Source: CAYVRJ01 sp964453645 (GTDB lineage: Bacteria; Bacillota; Clostridia; Christensenellales; JAWKQI01). From it: 64,000 nt of DNA. Shown here piece by piece: positions 33,026 to 41,626 of the stretch. The notes under the pieces were generated by a model, which saw nothing but the letters and a program-made list of their open reading frames with translations, searched no databases and was not told the origin of the DNA. Position 1 is the stretch's first letter, and every line of letters begins with the position of its first letter. The stretch spans positions 62,001-126,000 of the forward strand of contig CAYVRJ010000007.1 in assembly GCA_964453645.1 (NCBI GenBank). Direction: 5' to 3'. A program made the translations under genes and the position numbers.

Positions 33026-33211
33026 GTGGCTAAGAAAAGTATGATCTTAAAGCAGCAGAGGGGCTCCAAGTTCTCAACAAGAAACTACACCCGCTGCACC
33101 ATTTGTGGCAGACCCCATGCAGTGTTGCGCAAATATGGCATTTGCAGAATTTGCTTTAGAGAACTCGCATACAAGGGCGAGATACCCGGCGTTCGCAAAG
33201 CCAGCTGGTAG
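33026..33211 (+). CDS. rpsZ: 30S ribosomal protein S14, zinc-binding type Z
   Basis: 61 residues, GTG start with aggagg upstream. C-TICGRPHAVLRKYGICRICF gives the two C-x2-C pairs of the zinc form. The short zinc form is usual in Bacillota; a zinc-free paralogue may exist elsewhere. Confidence 0.97.
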   Translation: MAKKSMILKQQRGSKFSTRNYTRCTICGRPHAVLRKYGICRICFRELAYKGEIPGVRKASW

Positions 33212-33243
33212 AGCGGATAACAAGATTTAAGGAGGAAGAAACG

Positions 33244-33642
33244 ATGCCAGTAACCGATCCCGTCGCGGATATGTTGACTCGCATTCGCAACGCATTAGTA
33301 GCGAAGCACGAAACAATAGATGTTCCAGCTTCTAAAATGAAGAAGTCCATCGCCGAGATCCTGCTCACACAGGGTTTTATTAAGGGATATGAAGTGCAGG
33401 ATGTTGCCCCTCAGGCAAATATCAAAATCACCCTCAAGTATGGACCAAGTGGAGAAAAAGTCATTAGCGGCCTTAGAAGAATTTCTAAGCCGGGTCTTAG
33501 AGTATACGCCAAAAAGGACGAAATTCCAAAGGTTTTGGGTGGGCTGGGTATTGCCATTGTGTCCACGTCCAAGGGCGTAATCACCGACAGAGAGGCGAGA
33601 GCCTTAAACGTTGGCGGCGAAGTAATCGCCTACATTTGGTAA
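33244..33642 (+). CDS. rpsH: 30S ribosomal protein S8
   Basis: 132 residues: DPVADMLTRIRNAL, SKMKKSIAEILL, and the C-terminal STSKGVITDREARALNVGGEVIAYIW. S8 binds the central domain of 16S rRNA and represses the spc operon in E. coli. Confidence 0.98.
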   Translation: MPVTDPVADMLTRIRNALVAKHETIDVPASKMKKSIAEILLTQGFIKGYEVQDVAPQANIKITLKYGPSGEKVISGLRRISKPGLRVYAKKDEIPKVLGGLGIAIVSTSKGVITDREARALNVGGEVIAYIW

Positions 33643-33657
33643 GGGAGGAAATGAGAT

Positions 33658-34194
33658 ATGTCGAGAATTGGTAGACTTCCCATCGCAATCCCCGCCGGTG
33701 TAACCTTTAAATTGGAAAACGGTGTTGCAACTGTAAAAGGCCCCAAAGGGGAACTTTGCGAAAGAATTGCACCTTCCATCACCTTTGAACAAGAGGGGGA
33801 TACCCTCTTTGTAAAGCGTCCCAACGACGCAAAGGAAAACCGTGCACTGCACGGACTCACCCGAGCTCTTGTGTTTAACATGGTGAAGGGCGTGACCGAT
33901 GGGTTTGAAAAGGCGCTGGAAATCGTGGGCGTGGGATACCGTGCTCAGAAGAACGGCAATGTGCTGGTGCTCAACATGGGGTACTCTCACCCCGTTGAAA
34001 TCGAAGAGCCTGCGGGCATTACCTTCGATGTTCCCAACAACACAAACATCGTGGTGAAGGGGATCAGCAAGCAAATCGTCGGCCAAGTGGCTGCAAACGT
34101 TCGTGCGGTTCGTGCCCCCGAACCCTACAAGGGTAAGGGCATTCGCTACAAGGGTGAACAGGTTCGCCGCAAAGTCGGCAAGACCGGAATGTAG
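33658..34194 (+). CDS. rplF: 50S ribosomal protein L6
   Basis: 178 residues: SRIGRLPIAIPAGV, and RAPEPYKGKGIRYKGEQVRRKVGKTG near the end. Two related alpha/beta domains; it lies near the sarcin-ricin loop. Confidence 0.98.
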   Translation: MSRIGRLPIAIPAGVTFKLENGVATVKGPKGELCERIAPSITFEQEGDTLFVKRPNDAKENRALHGLTRALVFNMVKGVTDGFEKALEIVGVGYRAQKNGNVLVLNMGYSHPVEIEEPAGITFDVPNNTNIVVKGISKQIVGQVAANVRAVRAPEPYKGKGIRYKGEQVRRKVGKTGM

Positions 34195-34212
34195 GAATTG
34201 AGGTAGTTATTT

Positions 34213-34581
34213 ATGATAAACAAACCAGATAAGAATGCAATCCGCAAGAACCGTCATCTGCGGGTGCGCAACAAGATTAGCGGTACGGCACAGCGCCCAA
34301 GGCTGAACGTCTTTAGAAGCGCAAACCACATATACGCTCAGATCATCGACGACGTCAAAGGTGTTACTTTAGTTTCCGCATCCACCATGGACGCAGAAGT
34401 AAAGGCACAGCTTAGCGGCAAGAAAAAGACAGAAGAGGCTTTGGTCGTAGGATCCGCCGTTGGAAAGCGTGCGATTGCTGCGGGTATTTCCGAAGTGGTC
34501 TTCGATCGTGGCGGATATCTCTATACCGGCAGAGTGGCAGAGCTTGCAAAAGGTGCAAGAGATGCCGGACTCAAATTTTAG
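34213..34581 (+). CDS. rplR: 50S ribosomal protein L18
   Basis: 122 residues: RKNRHLRVRNKISGTAQRPRLNVFRSANHIYAQIIDD, ending DRGGYLYTGRVAELAKGARDAGLKF. Binds 5S rRNA together with L5. Confidence 0.98.
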   Translation: MINKPDKNAIRKNRHLRVRNKISGTAQRPRLNVFRSANHIYAQIIDDVKGVTLVSASTMDAEVKAQLSGKKKTEEALVVGSAVGKRAIAAGISEVVFDRGGYLYTGRVAELAKGARDAGLKF

Positions 34582-34593
34582 GAGGAGTGAATT

Positions 34594-35091
34594 TTGGTAC
34601 AGCGTTTTGAAGAAAACAGTGAGTATAAAGAAAAGCTCGTTGCCGTCAACCGTGTTGCCAAGGTTGTAAAAGGCGGCCGTAACTTCCGTTTCACAGCACT
34701 GGTTGTTGTGGGGGACGAAAACGGTCACGTGGGCTGCGGCATGGGTAAAGCGGCAGAAATTCCCGAAGCCATTCGCAAGGCAGTGCAGAGCGCAAAGAAA
34801 AACATGATCGAAGTTGCCATCGTGGGCACAACCATCCCCCACGAGATCATCGGCAAATTCGGCAGAGGTAAGGTTTTGTTGCTTCCGGCCAGCGAAGGTA
34901 CAGGCGTTATCGCAGGCGGCCCTGCCCGTGCAGTGCTGGAAATGGCAGGCGTAAAGGACATTAAAACAAAGTCTTACGGCTCCAACACCCCTGCAAATGC
35001 AGTGAAAGCCACAATCGAGGGTCTGCGTGCGCTGAAAACCGCCGAACAGGTGGCAAAGCTGCGGGGCATTCCCGTTGAGCAATTGAGATAG
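34594..35091 (+). CDS. rpsE: 30S ribosomal protein S5
   Basis: 165 residues starting at TTG (VQRFEENSEYKEKLVAVNRVAKVVKGGRNF) with aggagg upstream. The double-stranded-RNA-binding-type N-domain and GHVGCGMGKAAEIPEAIRKAV are diagnostic. S5 forms the mRNA entry site and affects fidelity. Confidence 0.98.
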   Translation: MVQRFEENSEYKEKLVAVNRVAKVVKGGRNFRFTALVVVGDENGHVGCGMGKAAEIPEAIRKAVQSAKKNMIEVAIVGTTIPHEIIGKFGRGKVLLLPASEGTGVIAGGPARAVLEMAGVKDIKTKSYGSNTPANAVKATIEGLRALKTAEQVAKLRGIPVEQLR

Positions 35092-35103
35092 GAGGGCAGT
35101 ACA

Positions 35104-35283
35104 ATGGCAAAAATTAAAGTCACACTTGTCAAAAGCCCCATAGGTTTTAAGTACGACCAGAGGAGAACGTGTGAAGCCCTTGGTCTTAAAAAGCTTAATT
35201 CCTTTAAAATTCACGAAGAAAACGACGCAATCCGCGGCATGGTGTTTAAAGTAAAACACCTGGTTCGGGTTGAGAGCGTTTAG
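35104..35283 (+). CDS. rpmD: 50S ribosomal protein L30
   Basis: 59 residues: AKIKVTLVKSPIGFKYDQRR, then TCEALGLKKLNSFKIHEENDAIRG and KVKHLVRVESV. It fills the gap between rpsE and rplO, as expected in spc operons, with aggagg before the ATG. Confidence 0.97.
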   Translation: MAKIKVTLVKSPIGFKYDQRRTCEALGLKKLNSFKIHEENDAIRGMVFKVKHLVRVESV

Positions 35284-35295
35284 GCGGAGGATACA

Positions 35296-35739
35296 ATGGC
35301 AAAATTAAGCGAATTATCCCCAAATCCCGGGGCTAGAAAAGAAAAGAAGCGGGTTGGTAGAGGTCCTGGCTCGGGCATGGGCAAAACTTCTACTCGGGGC
35401 CATAAAGGTCAGTGGGCCAGATCGGGCGGCGGTGTTCGCCCCGGATTCGAAGGCGGACAGATGCCTTTGTCCAGACGCTTGCCCAAGAGAGGTTTCAATA
35501 ATATTTTTGCTAAGGTCTACACAACAATCAACGTATCGGATTTAGAGAAGTTTGAAAACGGCACAGTTATTACTGTTGAAATGCTCAAGTCCGAGTGTGT
35601 CATTAAAAAAATCAACGATGGATTAAAAGTGTTGGGCGACGGCAATCTCACCAAGAAACTGACCGTTCAGGCGAAAAAGTTCACAAAAACCGCCCAGCAA
35701 AAGATTGAGGCTGCAGGCGGAAGTATTGAGGTGGTATAA
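35296..35739 (+). CDS. rplO: 50S ribosomal protein L15
   Basis: 147 residues. The Gly-rich N-terminal arm (GPGSGMGKTSTRGHKGQWARSGGGVRPGFEGGQMPLSRRLPKRGF) threads through 23S rRNA. The stop overlaps the secY start by 1 bp (TAATG). Confidence 0.98.
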   Translation: MAKLSELSPNPGARKEKKRVGRGPGSGMGKTSTRGHKGQWARSGGGVRPGFEGGQMPLSRRLPKRGFNNIFAKVYTTINVSDLEKFENGTVITVEMLKSECVIKKINDGLKVLGDGNLTKKLTVQAKKFTKTAQQKIEAAGGSIEVV

Positions 35740-37001
35740 TGTTTAAGGTACTTCGGGATGCGTGGAAGGTTCCAGACATCCGCAAAAAGATACTTTTCAC
35801 CATACTAATGCTGGGCGTTTATCGCCTTGGCTGTTATGTACCCGTACCCGGCATCAACGTCGAATACATCCGGCAGGCTGTTGGCCAATACGAACTGCTG
35901 GGTTTTATGAACGAACTCACGGGTGGTGCCCTTGGAAATTTAACCATTTTCGCACTGGGTATCATCCCGTACATCAATGCATCCATTATAATGAACTTAC
36001 TCACCGTGGCCATTCCCGCTCTTGAGCGGATGGCAAAGGAGGGTGAGGACGGCCAGAAAAAGGTTGCCGCCATCACCCGATATGCAGCGGTTGCGCTGGG
36101 GCTCATCACCTCGGCGGGTATCGTCTTTGGTTTGGGACCAGATGCTGTGATCAATCAGAGCTGGTTCTCTTATGCTGTTATCCTGCTGTGCCTCACCGCC
36201 GGTACTGCGCTGATCATGTGGATTGGCGAAAAAATTACCGACAAAGGTATTGGCAACGGCATTTCATTAATCATCTTTATCAGCATTATCTCCCGCCTTC
36301 CCGGCTCGGTATACAATGCGATTAACGGATTGATCACCGGACAGGAGACGATTTCTATCTTCTCTATGGTGTTGTTAATTGCGGCTGCCGTGCTCATCAT
36401 CGGCGGTATCACCTTTGTTGATATGGGCGAGAGAAGAATTCCTGTGCAGTATGCCAAGAAGGTGGTGGGCCGCAAGGTTTACGGAGGACAATCCACCTTT
36501 ATCCCCATGAAGTTAAATTCATCGGGTGTACTGCCCCTCATCTTCGCCATGACATTGGTCTCCTTCCCCGGAATGATTGCCAATTTCTGGCCCCAGAGTG
36601 AATTTTATATCTGGTATAAGACTAATTTGGGTCAGGGAACCGTATTATATTCTGTGGTGTATGCGCTGCTCATCCTGTTCTTCACCTTCTTCTATACGAC
36701 CATTAGCTTTAACCCCATTGAAGTTTCGAAGAACATGCAGCAAAACGGCGGGTTCATCCCGGGTATTCGCCCCGGCAAACCCACCAGTGATTATCTGAAA
36801 AAGATACTCAACCGCATCACCCTGTTTGGCGCTGTATTCTTGGCGCTGGTGGCAGCAGTGCCCACCATGTTTACAGGGGCTGGGTTGACGAATATGTTTA
36901 GTGCGACCAGCTTGCTGATTGCTGTTAACGTATCGCTGGAGACCACCAAGCAGTTGGAGAGCCAAATGCTCATGCGCCATTACAAGGGTTTCTTGAAATA
37001 G
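35739..37001 (+). CDS. secY: Preprotein translocase subunit SecY
   Basis: 420 residues and ten transmembrane helices. GIIPYINASIIMNLL is the plug/second helix region, and RRIPVQYAKKVVGRKVYGGQSTFIPMKLNSSGVLPLIFA is typical. SecY with SecE and SecG forms the protein-conducting channel in the membrane. Confidence 0.98.
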   Translation: MFKVLRDAWKVPDIRKKILFTILMLGVYRLGCYVPVPGINVEYIRQAVGQYELLGFMNELTGGALGNLTIFALGIIPYINASIIMNLLTVAIPALERMAKEGEDGQKKVAAITRYAAVALGLITSAGIVFGLGPDAVINQSWFSYAVILLCLTAGTALIMWIGEKITDKGIGNGISLIIFISIISRLPGSVYNAINGLITGQETISIFSMVLLIAAAVLIIGGITFVDMGERRIPVQYAKKVVGRKVYGGQSTFIPMKLNSSGVLPLIFAMTLVSFPGMIANFWPQSEFYIWYKTNLGQGTVLYSVVYALLILFFTFFYTTISFNPIEVSKNMQQNGGFIPGIRPGKPTSDYLKKILNRITLFGAVFLALVAAVPTMFTGAGLTNMFSATSLLIAVNVSLETTKQLESQMLMRHYKGFLK

Positions 37002-37031
37002 TGAGGAATTTTTGGAATAGAGGAAGAATTG

Positions 37032-37661
37032 ATGAATCTGATTTTCTTAGGACCGCCCGGATCGGGTAAGGGAACCATGTCCGAGCGGACGAAGGCTAAA
37101 TTCGGTCTGGCGCACATATCCACAGGCGACATGCTTCGCTCCGAAATTAAGGAAGGCACAGAGCTTGGCGACAAAGCTGCAAGTTTCATGGAAAAAGGGC
37201 AGTTGGTGCCCGATGAAGTGATCATCTCCATGGTGGATAAGCGGCTTAAAAACCCCGATTGTCAAAAGGGCTTCATCTTGGACGGGTTTCCCCGGACGCT
37301 GGAGCAGGCAAGGGCGCTGAGTGATGTGGTTAAGATTGATGCGTGTGTTGAATTTAGCTGCTCTGAAGAAAAGTTATTTGAACGGATCGGCGGCAGACGG
37401 GTGTGCAGCGACTGCGGTTATGTCACCCATGTGGGTTTGATAGGTAAAAGCGAAGTTTGTCCCAAGTGCAGCGGAAAGCTGATACAGCGCAAGGACGACA
37501 CCGTGGACACCATTAAATCCAGATTGGAAGTTTACTACGAGCAGACAGCGCCTTTGATCGAATACTATGCGTCCCTGAACAACCTGATTCAAATTCAGGT
37601 GGAAGGCAGTGCCGACGAAGTGTTTGCGGACTTGAGTGCAAAACTCGACAAAATGTGCTGA
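37032..37661 (+). CDS. adk: Adenylate kinase, zinc-containing
   Basis: 209 residues from ATG 37032. P-loop GPPGSGKGT (about 7-15), STGDMLR, DGFPRT, and a long LID with C-x2-C (VCSDC) and C-x2-C (VCPKC) zinc ligands near residues 127-150. It interconverts ATP, ADP and AMP. An in-frame TTG one codon earlier is possible but less likely. The stop overlaps the map start (TGATG). Confidence 0.98.
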   Translation: MNLIFLGPPGSGKGTMSERTKAKFGLAHISTGDMLRSEIKEGTELGDKAASFMEKGQLVPDEVIISMVDKRLKNPDCQKGFILDGFPRTLEQARALSDVVKIDACVEFSCSEEKLFERIGGRRVCSDCGYVTHVGLIGKSEVCPKCSGKLIQRKDDTVDTIKSRLEVYYEQTAPLIEYYASLNNLIQIQVEGSADEVFADLSAKLDKMC

Positions 37662-38410
37662 TGGTTGAATTAAAATCCTCTGCTGAGATTTTAAAAATGC
37701 GGGAATCGGGTAAAATCGCTTATGACGTGATGTGCCGGTTGGGGCAAATGGTAACCCCCGGCACCACCACCAAGCAGTTAAACGATGCCTGCGAGAAGAT
37801 GCTGAAAAACTATGGCGCCACGCCCTCCTTCAAGGGCTATCGCGGATATCCCGAGAGCATTTGCTCCTCGGTAAACGACGAAATCGTCCACGGCATCCCT
37901 TCTAACAGCGTTGTGTTAAAAGAGGGAGATATTGTGGGCATCGACATCGGCGTTTTCTTCGGCGGATATCACGCAGATATGGCCAGAACCTTCCCAGTGG
38001 GCAGGGTGAGTGCCGAGGCGAAATTAGCCATCTTTATTGCCAAAGAGTGCTTTAATGCCGCTTTGAGTAAATATGTTCCCGGGGGCAGGCTCCACGAGGT
38101 GTGCGGAACCATTGAGTATATCGCACAGCAGAACGGAGCCACAGTACCCAGAGAGCTGATCGGTCACGGAATTGGCAGAAACTTGCACGAATCCCCCGAT
38201 GTGCCCAACTATAAACCCATGGGTGCAGGCATAAGACTAAAAAAAGGGCTTGTGCTCGCCATAGAACCCATGATAAACTTAGGGGGGGCACAGGTCTCGT
38301 GGGACAAAAACGGCTGGACGGCCCGAACCAAGGATGCTCGACTGAGTGCTCACTATGAAAACACCGTTGCACTGACGGACGATGGTCCGGTCATTTTAAC
38401 GGCAGAGTAG
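37661..38410 (+). CDS. map: Methionine aminopeptidase type I
   Basis: 249 residues with the five metal ligands of MetAP in context: DIGVFFGGYHADMARTF (two Asp), GHGIGRNLHESP (His), EPMINLGG (Glu) and HYENTVALT (Glu). It removes N-terminal Met from nascent proteins. No N-terminal zinc-finger extension. There is no Shine-Dalgarno; translation is coupled to adk by the TGATG overlap. Confidence 0.98.
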   Translation: MVELKSSAEILKMRESGKIAYDVMCRLGQMVTPGTTTKQLNDACEKMLKNYGATPSFKGYRGYPESICSSVNDEIVHGIPSNSVVLKEGDIVGIDIGVFFGGYHADMARTFPVGRVSAEAKLAIFIAKECFNAALSKYVPGGRLHEVCGTIEYIAQQNGATVPRELIGHGIGRNLHESPDVPNYKPMGAGIRLKKGLVLAIEPMINLGGAQVSWDKNGWTARTKDARLSAHYENTVALTDDGPVILTAE

Positions 38411-38426
38411 GAGCTGAGTCAAAGTT

Positions 38427-38735
38427 ATGCGTGAAAAAACGGTTGAGCTGGGCAGGGTTGTTCGAAGTATCGCCGGGCGAGACAACGGAGGACACTTCAT
38501 CATTGTAAAAGTTGTGTCCGATGACTATGTACTCATTGCCGACGGCGACAAAAGAAGGCTTAACTCGCCCAAGAAAAAGAAAATCAAACATCTTCACTTT
38601 TTGCCCGATGTGTTCGAGCAGATTGGCAAGAAATTCGAGGAAAACAAGAAGGTGTTCGATGCTGAGGTTGTTAGCGCACTCAAATCGCTGAGCGCCAAGA
38701 ACCTTTATGAGAAAGGAGATTTAGAACTTGTCTAA
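38427..38735 (+). CDS. KOW-domain RNA-binding protein (L14e-like)
   Basis: 102 residues. The N-terminal KOW segment ELGRVVRSIAGRDNGGHFIIVKVV is followed by a basic stretch RRLNSPKKKKIKHLHFLPD and a helical tail. A protein of this kind is regularly found between map and infA in Clostridia. It probably binds ribosomal or messenger RNA, but its function is not established. It overlaps the TTG start of infA by 8 bp. Confidence 0.88.
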   Translation: MREKTVELGRVVRSIAGRDNGGHFIIVKVVSDDYVLIADGDKRRLNSPKKKKIKHLHFLPDVFEQIGKKFEENKKVFDAEVVSALKSLSAKNLYEKGDLELV

Positions 38736-38949
38736 GAGCGACGTTATTGAAATGGAAGGCATTGTAACCGAAACTTTTCCCAATGCAGTGTTCATGGTGG
38801 AACTCACCAACGGGCATAAAGTTTTAGCGCATATTTCGGGCAAGCTTAGAATGCACTACATAAGAATATTGCCCGGGGATAAAGTGACGGTGGAGCTTTC
38901 TCAGTACGATCTGACAAGGGGCAGAATCACCTGGAGAGCCAAAAGCTAG
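38728..38949 (+). CDS. infA: Translation initiation factor IF-1
   Basis: 73 residues, TTG start with aaaggag upstream. SKSDVIEMEGIVTETFPNAVFMVELTNGHKVLAHISGKLRMHYIRILPGDKV is a complete OB fold of IF-1, which blocks the A site during initiation. Confidence 0.98.
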   Translation: MSKSDVIEMEGIVTETFPNAVFMVELTNGHKVLAHISGKLRMHYIRILPGDKVTVELSQYDLTRGRITWRAKS

Positions 38950-38978
38950 AGATTGATTATATTTTGGAGGAAATAAAA

Positions 38979-39092
38979 ATGAAAGTGAAACCTTCTGTAA
39001 AACCAATATGTGAAAAGTGCAAGATCATCAAGCGTCACGGACGGGTTATGGTCATCTGCCAGAACACCAAGCACAAACAAAAACAGGGTTAA
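38979..39092 (+). CDS. rpmJ: 50S ribosomal protein L36
   Basis: 37 residues: MKVKPSVKPICEKCKIIKRH, then GRVMVICQNTKHKQKQG. The C-x2-C ... C-x4-H set is the zinc ribbon of L36. Preceded by ttggagg. Expected place between infA and rpsM. Confidence 0.97.
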   Translation: MKVKPSVKPICEKCKIIKRHGRVMVICQNTKHKQKQG

Positions 39093-39221
39093 CAATAGTA
39101 GCTGTGTGTGCGGCTGAGGGGTTTGTTTTAAGCACCCCTATTACATGCGGCTTTCATATATTTTTTATGTGCAAAAGGATCGGGTTGCCCTGCAACCCAC
39201 AAATAATTCGGAGGTAAATGA
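39093..39221 (+). promoter_or_regulatory. Structured gap between rpmJ and rpsM
   Basis: 129 bp, the largest gap inside the operon. It holds an aggggt/acccct hairpin (39117-39139) and a perfect gggttgc/gcaaccc hairpin with a 3-nt loop (39182-39198), ending 23 nt before the rpsM start. Possible translational control site or RNA-processing site for the alpha part; no promoter is clear. Confidence 0.4.
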
Positions 39222-39590
39222 ATGGCACGTATAGCTGGTGTAGATTTGCCGAGGGAAAAGCGTGTAGAAATAGGACTCACCTATATTTTCGGTATTGGGC
39301 TTAAGACCTCGCAAAAAATACTGTTGGAAACGGGTGTAAACCCCGACATCAGGGTGAAAGATTTAGACGAAGCAGATGTTTCTAAGCTTCGGGACTATAT
39401 CGACAAAAACTTAAAGGTGGAGGGTGATCTTCGCCGTGAAGTTTCGCTCAACATCAAGCGTTTAATGGAAATCGGCTGCTACCGGGGAATTCGCCACAGA
39501 AGAGGCTTGCCCGTGAGAGGTCAGTCCACCAAACAAAACGCACGTACCCGCAAGGGTCCCAAGCGGACTCAGGCAAATAAGAAAAAGTAA
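39222..39590 (+). CDS. rpsM: 30S ribosomal protein S13
   Basis: 122 residues: ARIAGVDLPREKRVEIGLTYIFGIG, and the basic tail RHRRGLPVRGQSTKQNARTRKGPKR that contacts P-site tRNA. First gene of the alpha part. Confidence 0.98.
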   Translation: MARIAGVDLPREKRVEIGLTYIFGIGLKTSQKILLETGVNPDIRVKDLDEADVSKLRDYIDKNLKVEGDLRREVSLNIKRLMEIGCYRGIRHRRGLPVRGQSTKQNARTRKGPKRTQANKKK

Positions 39591-39605
39591 GGAGGAGTTT
39601 TTTGT

Positions 39606-40004
39606 ATGGCACAGCCTAAGGCGAAGCGCGGTGCGAGAAAGCGCCGTGAGAGAAAAAATATCGACAGAGGACAAGCTCATATCCGCTCCTCTTTTAACAA
39701 TACGTTGGTCACCATCACCGATATGAACGGAAATGCACTTTCCTGGTCCACATCGGGTGCGCTGGGATTCCGTGGTTCCAAAAAATCCACACCCTTTGCA
39801 GCGCAGATGGCTTCTGAAACCGCAGCAAAAGCGGCAATGGAGCATGGCCTAAAAACCGTTGAAGTGTTTGTGAAAGGGCCGGGATCGGGCCGTGAAGCGG
39901 CGATCCGTGCGCTCCAGCAGGCGGGTCTTGAGGTTACGCTCATTAAAGACGTTACCCCCATTCCCCACAACGGTTGCCGTCCGCCCAAGCGCAGACGTGT
40001 TTAA
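39606..40004 (+). CDS. rpsK: 30S ribosomal protein S11
   Basis: 132 residues: GQAHIRSSFNNTLVTITDMNGNALSWSTSGALGFRGSKKSTPFAAQ, ending TPIPHNGCRPPKRRRV. S11 lies in the 30S platform. Preceded by aaggagg. Confidence 0.98.
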   Translation: MAQPKAKRGARKRRERKNIDRGQAHIRSSFNNTLVTITDMNGNALSWSTSGALGFRGSKKSTPFAAQMASETAAKAAMEHGLKTVEVFVKGPGSGREAAIRALQQAGLEVTLIKDVTPIPHNGCRPPKRRRV

Positions 40005-40018
40005 GGAGGAGTATTCAT

Positions 40019-40642
40019 ATGGCGAGATATACAGATTCGGTTTGCCGCCTGTGCAGACGGGAGGGGCAAAAGCTGTTTTTAAAGGGAGACCGCTGCTATT
40101 CGCAAAAGTGTGCAGTTTCCAAGCGTCCCACACCACCGGGACAACACGGACTATCGAGAAAGAAGCAATCCGAATACGGTTTGCAGCTCCGTGAAAAACA
40201 AAAAGTAAAAAGAGCTTACGGAATGCTTGAAACTCAGTTCCGCAAGTATTATACTATTGCAGAGCGCATGAAGGGAATTACAGGTGAAAATTTACTTTCC
40301 CTTTTAGAGCGCAGACTGGATAACGTGATTTACCGTTTGGGTATTGGACACAGCCGTGCACAGGCGAGACAAATCGTGTTGCACGGACACGTATGCGTCA
40401 ACGACAAAAAGGTCAATATCGCTTCCTTCATTGTTTCGGAAGGAGACGTTATAACCATCCGGGAGAAATCAAGACAAATAACCCAGATCAAGGATCTGCG
40501 GGAGGGTGAAGTAAAATCCATGCCCAAGTGGCTCACCTTCGATTCCGCCAACCTGACTGGACGAATTGTTGCATTGCCCGACCGCGAGGATATCGATTTA
40601 ACGATTGAGGAGCATTTGATTGTTGAGCTTTATTCCAAGTAA
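40019..40642 (+). CDS. rpsD: 30S ribosomal protein S4, zinc-containing
   Basis: 207 residues from ATG 40019 (ARYTDSVCRLCRREG). C-x2-C plus a later C-x5-C (RCYSQKC) form the N-terminal zinc site. The S4 RNA-binding domain (about 96-160; RRLDNVIYRLGIGHSRAQARQIVLHGHV) follows. A longer reading frame overlapping rpsK is rejected because the Shine-Dalgarno aaggagg precedes 40019. Confidence 0.98.
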   Translation: MARYTDSVCRLCRREGQKLFLKGDRCYSQKCAVSKRPTPPGQHGLSRKKQSEYGLQLREKQKVKRAYGMLETQFRKYYTIAERMKGITGENLLSLLERRLDNVIYRLGIGHSRAQARQIVLHGHVCVNDKKVNIASFIVSEGDVITIREKSRQITQIKDLREGEVKSMPKWLTFDSANLTGRIVALPDREDIDLTIEEHLIVELYSK

Positions 40643-40663
40643 GTCGTAACAGGAGGGTGTTAA

Positions 40664-41611
40664 ATGATTTTAGAAATCGAAAAACCCAAAATTGATTGTA
40701 TCGAAATGTCGGCAGACAACAAGCACGGCGTGTTCGTTATGGAACCGCTGGAGAGGGGCTTTGGCATGACAATCGGCAACAGCCTGCGCAGGGTGTTGCT
40801 CTCGTGCTTGCCGGGAGGGGCAGTGTCTAGCATTAAGATTGATTCTGTGCTGCACGAATTCTCCACCATCGAAGGTGTTGAAGAGGATGTTGTAAACATC
40901 GTTTTAAACATAAAGGGCTTGGTGGTCATTATGCACACCGATTCCCCCAAAACCCTTCGCATCGAAGCAAAGGGCCCAAAAGTGGTGACTGCGGGAGACA
41001 TTATCACAGATTCGGAAGTGGAAATCGTCAACCCTGAGATGTACATTGCGACCCTCAACGATGACGGGCAGCTCAACATGGAGATCACCGTGGAGCGGGG
41101 ACGGGGTTATGTGATGGCGGACAAAAACAAAACCCACAACATGCCCATCGGGGTGATTCCCGTGGACTCCTTCTTCACACCGGTTCGCAAGGTAAACTTC
41201 AACGTGGAAAACACCCGCGTTGGGCAGATTACCGACTACGACAAGCTAACCCTCGACGTTTATACAAACGGCTCCATTAAGCCGGACGAAGCGGTTTCAT
41301 TGTCCGCAAAAATTCTTTCCGAGCACTTGGCTCAGTTTATCAACTTAACCGATCACGCCCAGAGCGTGGAGATTATGGTTGAAAAGGAAGAGGATAAGAA
41401 GGAAAAAGTGCTGGATACCACAATAGAGGAACTGGATTTATCCGTTCGCAGCTACAACTGCTTAAAGCGTGCCAACATCAACACCGTACAGGAGTTGATT
41501 CAGCGCAACGAGGACGAGATGATGAAGGTTAGGAACCTGGGGAGAAAGTCGTTGGAGGAAGTGCAGCAAAAGCTGGAAGCACTGGGACTCTCTCTTCGGC
41601 TGGAAGATTAA
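40664..41611 (+). CDS. rpoA: DNA-directed RNA polymerase alpha subunit
   Basis: 315 residues. The N-terminal assembly domain contains EPLERGFGMTIGNSLRRVLLSCLPGGAV. A linker leads to the C-terminal domain (about 245-315; LDLSVRSYNCLKRANINTVQELI, RNLGRKSLEEVQQKL) that binds UP elements and activators. Confidence 0.99.
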   Translation: MILEIEKPKIDCIEMSADNKHGVFVMEPLERGFGMTIGNSLRRVLLSCLPGGAVSSIKIDSVLHEFSTIEGVEEDVVNIVLNIKGLVVIMHTDSPKTLRIEAKGPKVVTAGDIITDSEVEIVNPEMYIATLNDDGQLNMEITVERGRGYVMADKNKTHNMPIGVIPVDSFFTPVRKVNFNVENTRVGQITDYDKLTLDVYTNGSIKPDEAVSLSAKILSEHLAQFINLTDHAQSVEIMVEKEEDKKEKVLDTTIEELDLSVRSYNCLKRANINTVQELIQRNEDEMMKVRNLGRKSLEEVQQKLEALGLSLRLED

Positions 41612-41626
41612 AGGAGGAATTTACAA

